A stretch of 5,810 nt of DNA from an uncultured Clostridium sp. GTDB lineage: Bacteria; Bacillota; Clostridia; Lachnospirales; Lachnospiraceae. The stretch spans positions 1-5,810 of the forward strand of contig CAJJLI010000168.1 in the NCBI GenBank assembly GCA_905192625.1, read 5' to 3'. Below are positions 1 through 4,398 of this stretch, one piece after another (the first letter of the stretch is position 1; each line of letters starts with the position of its first letter). The notes under the pieces were generated by a model that was not told the DNA's origin, ran no database searches, and saw only the letters and a list, made by a program, of their open reading frames with translations. The position numbers were made by a program, and so were the translations under genes.

Positions 1-613
1 TTCTTCCGGTAGGAAAACCACCGCCTCCACGGCCACGTAGGCTAGACTCTGAAATCTCGTTTACAATATCCTCACATGACATTTCAAAGAGTGCTTTTGC
101 AACTGCGGAATAACCCCCAACTGCAAAGTATTCTTCTATGGATTCTGCATTAATATGACCGCAATGTTCTAGTGCTACTCGAGTCTGTTGCTTATAAAAG
201 GGAATTTCCTCTTGTTTTACATAAGCATTTCCATCTCCATCTTTGTATAATAAACGATCAATTGCTTCGTCTTTTAATATACTTTGTTCAATGATTTCTT
301 CACAATCTTCTTCCTTAACCTTAATATAAAGTAAGCCGAGAGGATCAATTCTTAAGAGAGGGCCCATTTCACAAAAACCATGGCAGCCACTTCTTTTAAG
401 CCCAACCGATTCATGGGGTTCCTCTTCTAGAACTACCGAGCATTGGATTCCTTTTTCTTTCATAAGTTCTTTTAAACGAGAGTAGATTTTTAGGGATCCT
501 CCTGCAACGCATCCAGTACCAGCACAAATAAGAATCTGTTTGTATTGGCTATCTAGAGATGCTTTGTATTTTTCTTGAAGGAGTACTAATTCTTCACGGG
601 ACTTAATTTTCAT
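1..613 (-). CDS. hydB: NuoF/HydB-like NADH-binding subunit of an electron-bifurcating [FeFe] hydrogenase (3' end beyond the window)
   Basis: The first 204 residues are visible; the frame is still open at the left edge. In this family the protein binds NADH and FMN in the cytoplasm and passes electrons between NADH, ferredoxin and the catalytic hydrogenase subunit. An N-terminal thioredoxin-like [2Fe-2S] domain is seen, with cysteines C30 and C35 (CAGTGC) and C77 and C81 (CHGFC). The start of the FMN/NADH domain follows, with the glycine-rich loop RGRGGGGFPTG at residues 193-203 just before the edge. The N-terminal [2Fe-2S] domain fused to a NuoF core is the HydB/HndC form, not the plain complex I NuoF. 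The start ATG overlaps the stop of hydC (ATGA), and AGGAGGAGG at 618-626 lies inside the last codons of hydC, so translation is probably coupled. The family runs to roughly 600 residues, so about two thirds is missing. An NADP-reducing hydrogenase or formate dehydrogenase subunit is the main alternative. Confidence 0.93.
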   Translation of the reverse strand, partial: MKIKSREELVLLQEKYKASLDSQYKQILICAGTGCVAGGSLKIYSRLKELMKEKGIQCSVVLEEEPHESVGLKRSGCHGFCEMGPLLRIDPLGLLYIKVKEEDCEEIIEQSILKDEAIDRLLYKDGDGNAYVKQEEIPFYKQQTRVALEHCGHINAESIEEYFAVGGYSAVAKALFEMSCEDIVNEISESSLRGRGGGGFPTGR

Positions 614-1092
614 TTTGCCTCCTCCTCTCGTAATTCGTTGATGAGTGTATTCGCTTTTTCAGGAGTCATTGCAGCATACACTACATCATTTACTGTGCAG
701 ACCGGAGCAAGACCACATGCACCTAGACAAGAAACTGTTTCAACAGTAAACAACATATCATCCGTAGTTGGTTTTTTCTCGGAAAGCCCTAAAACCTTAC
801 GGAATTCTTCCAATATAGGAATTGACTTTCTTACATGACAAGCGGTACCGTCACATACTTTAATTACATACTTACCCTTTGGTTCTAATGAAAAATTTTC
901 ATAAAATGTTGCCACACCATAAACCTTTGCCTCGCTAATTTTAAGAGCGTTCGCGATATAGCTAAGTACTTCTTCCGGGAGATATCTATATTCTTTTTGT
1001 ACTTCTTGCATTACAGCTATGACATGAGATTTATTGTAATCATGTGCCTGTAGTATGCTATCAATTTTTTTCATTTCTTCTTGCCCCAGCAT
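610..1092 (-). CDS. hydC: NuoE/HydC-like [2Fe-2S] thioredoxin-fold subunit
   Basis: A complete 160-residue protein of the 24 kDa NuoE family, of normal length. It is a small cytoplasmic electron carrier that works with the NuoF/HydB subunit encoded next to it. An N-terminal helical part (about residues 1-70, with the typical GVATFYENF segment at 59-67) precedes the thioredoxin-like domain. The [2Fe-2S] ligands are visible as C80 and C85 (CDGTAC) and C122 and C126 (CLGAC), followed by GLAPV, as is usual for the family. The start at 1092 is chosen because AGGAG lies 6 nt upstream (1099-1103); Met7 has a much weaker site. The gene overlaps hydB by 4 nt. It is probably the first gene of a hydC-hydB-(hydA) operon with its own promoter in the 400 bp gap upstream. 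NuoE proteins also serve formate dehydrogenases and NADP-reducing hydrogenases, so the hydrogenase assignment rests mainly on context. Confidence 0.95.
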   Translation of the reverse strand: MLGQEEMKKIDSILQAHDYNKSHVIAVMQEVQKEYRYLPEEVLSYIANALKISEAKVYGVATFYENFSLEPKGKYVIKVCDGTACHVRKSIPILEEFRKVLGLSEKKPTTDDMLFTVETVSCLGACGLAPVCTVNDVVYAAMTPEKANTLINELREEEAK

Positions 1093-1098
1093 AAGTAA

Positions 1099-1106
1099 CT
1101 CCTTTC
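1099..1106 (-). promoter_or_regulatory. Ribosome binding site of hydC
   Basis: The minus strand reads GAAAGGAG, with 6 nt between AGGAG and the ATG at 1092. It supports Met1 over Met7 as the start. Confidence 0.8.
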
Positions 1107-1124
1107 TTCTGAAAAAAATATTGG

Positions 1125-1137
1125 AATCTTAAAGATT
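1125..1137. repeat. 13 bp odd-centred palindrome in the hydC leader
   Basis: AATCTT and AAGATT flank a single central A. The repeat lies about 30 nt upstream of hydC and touches the Rex-like operator at 1135-1154. It is too tight to form an RNA hairpin as it stands. A protein-binding half-site pair or chance in AT-rich DNA are both possible. Confidence 0.3.
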
Positions 1138-1154
1138 GATATATTTTTATCAAT
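1135..1154. promoter_or_regulatory. Rex-like operator 1 (proximal) upstream of hydCB
   Basis: A perfect inverted repeat: ATTGATA, 6 nt, TATCAAT. Its geometry equals that of known clostridial Rex operators (ATTGTTA-N6-TAACAAT, equivalent to TTGTTAA-N4-TTAACAA), with one symmetric T-to-A change per half-site. It lies just downstream of, and touches, the candidate -10 at 1152-1157, which is where a repressor would block transcription. Rex binds DNA when NADH is low and is known to control hydrogenase and fermentation genes in Clostridia. The assignment is by pattern only. Confidence 0.5.
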
Positions 1155-1181
1155 ATGTAATATGCTACCATGAAATGTCAA
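1152..1181 (-). promoter_or_regulatory. Candidate proximal sigma-A promoter of hydCB
   Basis: On the minus strand a perfect -35 TTGACA (1181-1176) is followed after 18 bp by CATATT (1157-1152, four of six matches to TATAAT). The predicted start near 1145 gives a leader of about 50 nt before hydC and falls inside the Rex-like inverted repeat. The -10 is only moderate, so the exact promoter is uncertain. Confidence 0.45.
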
Positions 1182-1325
1182 TATTTTCAAGTGTGTTACT
1201 GTAAAAAAGAAAACAAATTTTGTGCTTATAATGAAATGTTTTGTAGATAAATAATAATGAATGAATTGAAAAAAGGGAATTGTAGAAAGTATATTTGAAT
1301 TATCAGAATTTTAATTTAAAAATAC

Positions 1326-1345
1326 ATTGATAAAAAGATAACAAT
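1326..1345. promoter_or_regulatory. Rex-like operator 2 (distal) upstream of hydCB
   Basis: On the plus strand ATTGATA, 6 nt, TAACAAT. The right half-site is a perfect match to the clostridial Rex half-site, and the left has one change. The half-site spacing is identical to that of the copy at 1135-1154, and the two centres are 191 bp apart. It overlaps the candidate -10 of the distal promoter. Recurrence of the same 7-6-7 pattern in one short intergenic region makes chance less likely, but AT-rich DNA yields such repeats more often. Confidence 0.5.
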
Positions 1346-1367
1346 TCTATTTATGAACACTTGTCAA
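1338..1367 (-). promoter_or_regulatory. Candidate distal promoter of hydCB
   Basis: The minus strand has a perfect TTGACA (1367-1362), an 18 bp spacer and TGTTAT (1343-1338, four of six matches). The -10 lies inside the Rex-like site at 1326-1345. It would give a leader of about 240 nt. Weaker than the proximal candidate because both a poor -10 and a long leader must be accepted. Confidence 0.3.
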
Positions 1368-1433
1368 TAAATTGAGTGAAAATGAAAGTATTTACAAATA
1401 TTTAAAGAGATTAAAAATAAGTTATAGAAGTTA

Positions 1434-1468
1434 AAAAAGAAGAACTTATTTCGTAAGTTCTTCTTTTT
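1434..1468 (-). terminator. Intrinsic terminator after the group B hydrogenase gene
   Basis: A perfect 15 bp inverted repeat (AAAAAGAAGAACTTA and its complement) encloses a 5 nt loop. It begins about 30 nt after the stop of the hydrogenase gene at 1500. On the minus strand the stem ends in a T run at 1438-1433. The stem is A/T-rich at its base, but its length and the flanking A and T tracts make it convincing. Because it is symmetric, with a T run on the plus strand too, it could also stop transcripts coming from the left. Confidence 0.85.
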
Positions 1469-1499
1469 GTCTTTGATAATCCTATGGGTTAATGAATGT

Positions 1500-2948
1500 T
1501 TAATGATGCATATGTATATCATATTTACTGTAAGTGTTTACGGTATCATAGATATTTCGATCATCTACTGTACTTAATAATTTCTGACGATTGGCAGCTG
1601 CAATTCTTCCAGTCAATACACTACCAGGTCCATTTACACAGCCACCTTCACAGGACATGCCCTCCATGAAGTCTTCTGGTAATTTACCTACTTTCATCAT
1701 CATTAAAGCTTTTTTACATTCAACGGCACCATTACAACCTTTTACTTTTATATTAGCATCTACATTTTTTTCTTGTAGCGCACGTATAACAGAGGCAGTA
1801 ACACCACCTGCAATAGCAAAATTCTTAGCATAAATACTACCTTGCTGGATATTGCTATCTTCAGATTTAAGTTCAACATTTTTAGCGCGGAACATTGCAT
1901 AGAGTTCATCAAATGTTAATGCATAGTCAGCACTACCTTCGTTAGCGTTGTCTAGGACTTCGCCTTTTTTCGCAATACATGGACCAATAAAAACGGTAAT
2001 AGCATCTGGGTGCATTGCTTTTACTATTTTTGCAGTTGCGTGCATTGGGGATATGGTTGTAGATATATTATCTACTAAGGTAGGAAAATGTTTTTTTATC
2101 ATATTAACAAAAGCTGGACAGCAGGAAGTTGTTTTTTTCTGACCTTCTTTATATGCTTCTGCCCATTCTTCGGCTTCGGAGGCAGCAGTAAAGTCTGCGC
2201 CCATTGCTACTTCATACATTCCATCAAAACCAAGTTCCTTGATAGCATTTGCGATTACACTAATGGTAGCAGTTGGACCAAATTGGCCTTCAATTGCAGG
2301 TGCAACCATTGCATATACTGGAACGTCTGAGTGTAGTAAGTTGATTACATCGACCATGAAGGAACGATCGGATATTGCACCAAATGGACAGTTCTTAATG
2401 CAGTTACCACAATTAATACACTTCTCTTCATCGATAACAACAATACTATTTTCATCCATGGAAATCGCATCTACTGGGCAGCTTTTTTTACATGGACGGA
2501 CTAAATCAGCAATGGCATTGTATGGACAGGCCTGTGCACATTTAGAACACTCTTTACACTTTGTAGGGTCGATATGCGCACGATCACGTAGCATTGATAT
2601 AGCACCAAAGTTACATGAGTTCTGACAATATTTACCCATACATTTTTGGCAATTGTCCGTAACAGTAAAACGAGTGATTGGACATTCTTCACATGCAGAA
2701 GGAATTACTTGTACAATACTTTTGTTTTCTGTATAAACTGGTGACAATCCTTGAGCAAGACGAATTCTTTGTCGAATTATTTCTCGCTCCTTATAAATAC
2801 AACATCTAAAATTGGCATGTGGACCTTGTATCATTTCATAAGGAAGAGCCTCTTGCTTTTCTTCGAGTTCTTTATTGAACGCAAGTTTTGCGACTTCATA
2901 AAGTACTTCGTGTTTAATGGTTCCGATATCATTGTTTACTTGTAACAT
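1500..2948 (-). CDS. Monomeric ferredoxin-type [FeFe] hydrogenase, probably group B
   Basis: A complete 482-residue enzyme expected to catalyse 2H+ + 2e- = H2 in the cytoplasm with ferredoxin as partner. Residues 86-187 hold sixteen cysteines: C86, C89, C100, C103, C108, C112, then ferredoxin-like sets at C131-C141 and C177-C187 with C153 and C157 between, enough for three or four [4Fe-4S] clusters. The H-cluster domain (about 210-460) has all three signatures: TSCCP at 274-278, GPCIAKK at 322-328 and MSCEGGC at 431-437. The predicted cluster ligands are C277, C324, C433 and C437, and C276 is the usual proton-transfer cysteine. TSCCPAF without the usual Trp, GPC instead of MPC, and NGPG instead of a GGG ending set it apart from group A enzymes and suit group B. 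No PAS domain or NADH-binding partner is fused. It stands alone, with its own promoter and terminator. The start at 2948 is preceded by AAGGA 5 nt away. The physiological role of group B enzymes is poorly known. Confidence 0.93.
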   Translation of the reverse strand: MLQVNNDIGTIKHEVLYEVAKLAFNKELEEKQEALPYEMIQGPHANFRCCIYKEREIIRQRIRLAQGLSPVYTENKSIVQVIPSACEECPITRFTVTDNCQKCMGKYCQNSCNFGAISMLRDRAHIDPTKCKECSKCAQACPYNAIADLVRPCKKSCPVDAISMDENSIVVIDEEKCINCGNCIKNCPFGAISDRSFMVDVINLLHSDVPVYAMVAPAIEGQFGPTATISVIANAIKELGFDGMYEVAMGADFTAASEAEEWAEAYKEGQKKTTSCCPAFVNMIKKHFPTLVDNISTTISPMHATAKIVKAMHPDAITVFIGPCIAKKGEVLDNANEGSADYALTFDELYAMFRAKNVELKSEDSNIQQGSIYAKNFAIAGGVTASVIRALQEKNVDANIKVKGCNGAVECKKALMMMKVGKLPEDFMEGMSCEGGCVNGPGSVLTGRIAAANRQKLLSTVDDRNIYDTVNTYSKYDIHMHH

Positions 2949-2953
2949 AAAAA

Positions 2954-2965
2954 TCCTTACCTTTC
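2954..2965 (-). promoter_or_regulatory. Ribosome binding site of the group B hydrogenase gene
   Basis: The minus strand reads GAAAGGTAAGGA, with AAGGA ending 5 nt before the ATG. It has no full AGGAGG, so it is weaker than the sites before the phosphatase and hydB genes. Confidence 0.6.
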
Positions 2966-2975
2966 TTGGCGGAAC

Positions 2976-2991
2976 ACATCATTTGTGATGT
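2976..2991 (-). repeat. Small hairpin just upstream of the ribosome binding site
   Basis: In RNA from the minus strand ACAUCA pairs with UGAUGU across a CAAA loop, 27 nt before the start codon. It may be the last element of the structured leader, placed so that it could influence access to the ribosome binding site. It is short and could be coincidental. Confidence 0.35.
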
Positions 2992-3028
2992 TAAAGAGCC
3001 ATATATATTTATATTAAAGGTTTGCGTT

Positions 3029-3130
3029 TAAGTGTTGGGGAACGACTTACACAGGCATAACCTATAATATGCAACAAGTATTAGGGGCTTTCTAAATATA
3101 GCGATAGTATCAACTACATTTAAATGCCCC
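3029..3130 (-). ncRNA. Structured 5' leader of the hydrogenase mRNA, unclassified
   Basis: Three successive hairpins can be drawn in RNA of the minus strand. Hairpin 1 (3130-3084) has a GGGGC/GCCCC base, three further pairs and an 8 bp helix (AAAUGUAG with CUAUAUUU, one G-U pair), broken by one A-A mismatch and one bulged A, around a 12 nt loop. Hairpin 2 (3072-3055) pairs GCAUA with UAUGC. Hairpin 3 (3049-3029) pairs UAAGU-GUU with AAC-ACUUA, with one bulged C, and exposes a CCCC loop. That loop could pair with the GGGG of hairpin 1. No U tract follows any hairpin, so it is not a simple terminator. I do not recognise a known riboswitch class. The leader may be a cis-regulatory RNA or merely a stable 5' end. 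Confidence 0.4.
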
Positions 3131-3146
3131 TTATAATTATTGAAAG

Positions 3147-3170
3147 GATATTCCAAGTCAATAGATATTC
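3147..3170. repeat. Direct repeat of GATATTC, 17 bp apart, near the hydrogenase promoter
   Basis: GATATTC occurs at 3147-3153 and again at 3164-3170 on the plus strand. The copies flank a minus-strand TTGACT (3161-3156), which may be a second, weaker -35. They begin about 7 bp downstream of the main -10. Direct repeats at a promoter can be sites for a regulator, but two 7-mers in AT-rich DNA are weak evidence. Confidence 0.25.
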
Positions 3171-3176
3171 GGTACT

Positions 3177-3205
3177 ATTATATCATAAAATAAACAATAC
3201 TTCAA
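3177..3205 (-). promoter_or_regulatory. Extended -10 sigma-A promoter of the group B hydrogenase gene
   Basis: The minus strand has TTGAAG (3205-3200), a 17 bp spacer and a perfect TATAAT (3182-3177), preceded by TGA, which makes an extended -10. It lies just after the stop of the phosphatase gene and predicts a start near 3170 and a leader of about 220 nt. No terminator was found between the phosphatase stop and this promoter, so read-through from the sensor operon is also possible. Confidence 0.65.
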
Positions 3206-3210
3206 AGAAA

Positions 3211-4383
3211 TTAAAAATAAGAAATAAAAACGTTTTTTCCCATTTTTCTAAGTATATCTGCAATTTGGCTGACCAGATTCATTCGTATACTTAAATCAAA
3301 GGGTAGATTAGGATTTTGATGAGCCTCATTGATTGTCCGTCCTACAAACATATGTAACTCCGTACAATCTTCAATCATCATTTTTGCAATTAAAGAACCA
3401 CCGTTTTCCTTATCAAGCTCTAAGAAAAACTCTTCATTAACATCCTCTTCTATATAATGCTTTAATAATTGTAATGTTCTGGTAAGAGTTAAGACACCTT
3501 CGGTCACTAAGTCGATACCTTCAATGCTTGCGATGGGTGGTAGGTGTATATCGGTATAATTTAATGAGGTTTTTATAGGCTTTTCTATGATTCTGGAAAC
3601 AATATTTGCGGAGGTTCCACCACTTATAATCCGTTTGGCGTTTCCAGATAAGAATGCTTGTACCACTTCTTCATCCTTTTCTTTTTCCAGTGGGGGACCA
3701 GTAAACAAATGGACAACTTTCGAATCAATGATTCTCGCAACAGCAATGGTAGTATCATCTCCTGGGGAGTGCATATATAGCTCGTCGCAGGCTTTTGATA
3801 AAATGGAAACTAATCGAGAGGCCGACAAAGTGGCATTCGTAGCTTCCACAGAGTAATGGGCCATATTGTCCCATGTCCATCCAAAATTCAATGCTTTTCC
3901 TACACCTGCGTGTATTACCCCATCGCTCATTAGGATAAAGCAGTCGTTCATTTTAACTTGGAAGCGATATTCTCGAATTTTTCTACCCTCTATGATCCGT
4001 TCTTTGTAAGGAATATTATATAAGGCTTTGTCTCTTATGATGACACAGGCTGGGTTATCAAATTCAACCAAATAAGCTTCTCCATTATTAAAAATCTGTA
4101 GTATGCTAAACGTAGAGTATGCAACTTCTCGAACTTTACAAACAGGTAAGGTCTTTACTATTGTTTGTACGCATTCTTCAAGTTCAGCACCATTTAAGAA
4201 CATAGTGCCAAGGATTTTGGATGTCAGTGTAGCTAAAATATTTGCCTTTACACCACTTCCCATGCCGTCCGCCAAAATAATTATATTTGAATCTTTTGTT
4301 TTTAAAATTTCAACTTTATCTCCACATAGCTCTTCGTTATGCTTATTTAAACTCTTGTAGGAGACATCAATAGTAACATTCAT
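3211..4383 (-). CDS. SpoIIE-type PP2C Ser/Thr phosphatase with an extra C-terminal domain
   Basis: A complete 390-residue soluble protein without membrane segments or a signal peptide. Residues 1-218 form a PP2C/SpoIIE phosphatase domain, which removes phosphate from Ser/Thr of a partner protein using two metal ions. The metal-binding motifs are visible: GD at 21-22, DGMGSG at 39-44, SDG at 153-155 and GDDTT at 208-212, so it should be active. Residues from about 220 to 390 form a second domain that I cannot name. Its conserved-looking motifs are GGTSA at 255-259, EGIDLVTEGVLTL at 288-300 and a terminal GRTINEAHQ...RMNLV segment. Unlike SpoIIE of sporulation there is no ten-helix membrane region. 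The ATG at 4383 has a strong AGGAGGA 7 nt upstream. It follows the sensory hydrogenase gene by 15 nt, so the two are co-transcribed, and the phosphatase is the likely output of the sensor. Its substrate (an anti-anti-sigma-type protein is the usual one) is not in the window. Confidence 0.92.
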   Translation of the reverse strand: MNVTIDVSYKSLNKHNEELCGDKVEILKTKDSNIIILADGMGSGVKANILATLTSKILGTMFLNGAELEECVQTIVKTLPVCKVREVAYSTFSILQIFNNGEAYLVEFDNPACVIIRDKALYNIPYKERIIEGRKIREYRFQVKMNDCFILMSDGVIHAGVGKALNFGWTWDNMAHYSVEATNATLSASRLVSILSKACDELYMHSPGDDTTIAVARIIDSKVVHLFTGPPLEKEKDEEVVQAFLSGNAKRIISGGTSANIVSRIIEKPIKTSLNYTDIHLPPIASIEGIDLVTEGVLTLTRTLQLLKHYIEEDVNEEFFLELDKENGGSLIAKMMIEDCTELHMFVGRTINEAHQNPNLPFDLSIRMNLVSQIADILRKMGKNVFISYF

Positions 4384-4390
4384 TTGGCCT

Positions 4391-4397
4391 TCCTCCT
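4391..4397 (-). promoter_or_regulatory. Strong ribosome binding site of the phosphatase gene
   Basis: AGGAGGA on the minus strand, 7 nt before the ATG at 4383, within the 15 nt gap after the hydS stop. It fixes the start and implies efficient translation from a shared message. Confidence 0.88.
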
Positions 4398-4398
4398 A

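Larger units (their letters stand above)
1093..1433. other. AT-rich intergenic region upstream of hydCB
   Basis: I see no gene here on either strand. Apart from the two promoter candidates, the two Rex-like inverted repeats, the short palindrome and the hydC ribosome binding site, the stretch is A/T-rich DNA without a recognisable RNA gene. It separates the hydCB unit from the terminator of the upstream hydrogenase gene, which supports independent transcription of hydCB. Confidence 0.7.

Noticed and set aside
1227..1232. Perfect TATAAT on the plus strand, a possible small RNA ending at the symmetric terminator
   Set aside because: No acceptable -35 lies 15 to 19 bp upstream and the TG for an extended -10 is off by one position. 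In DNA this AT-rich a lone TATAAT is not enough.
2239..2625. Plus-strand open frame of 128 codons
   Set aside because: It lies wholly antisense within the hydrogenase gene, has no family features, and its length is explained by the constrained codons of the Fe-S region. The other plus-strand frames inside genes were dropped for the same reason.
2501..2692. Short minus-strand frame inside the hydrogenase gene
   Set aside because: It is an out-of-frame shadow of the cysteine-rich region, with no ribosome binding site and no independent evidence. The hydrogenase frame is intact across it, so no frameshift is implied.
3084..3130. Hairpin 1 as a terminator of the phosphatase operon
   Set aside because: The GC-rich base is suitable, but no T run follows on either strand. 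The hairpin also lies downstream of the new promoter, so a leader structure is the better reading.
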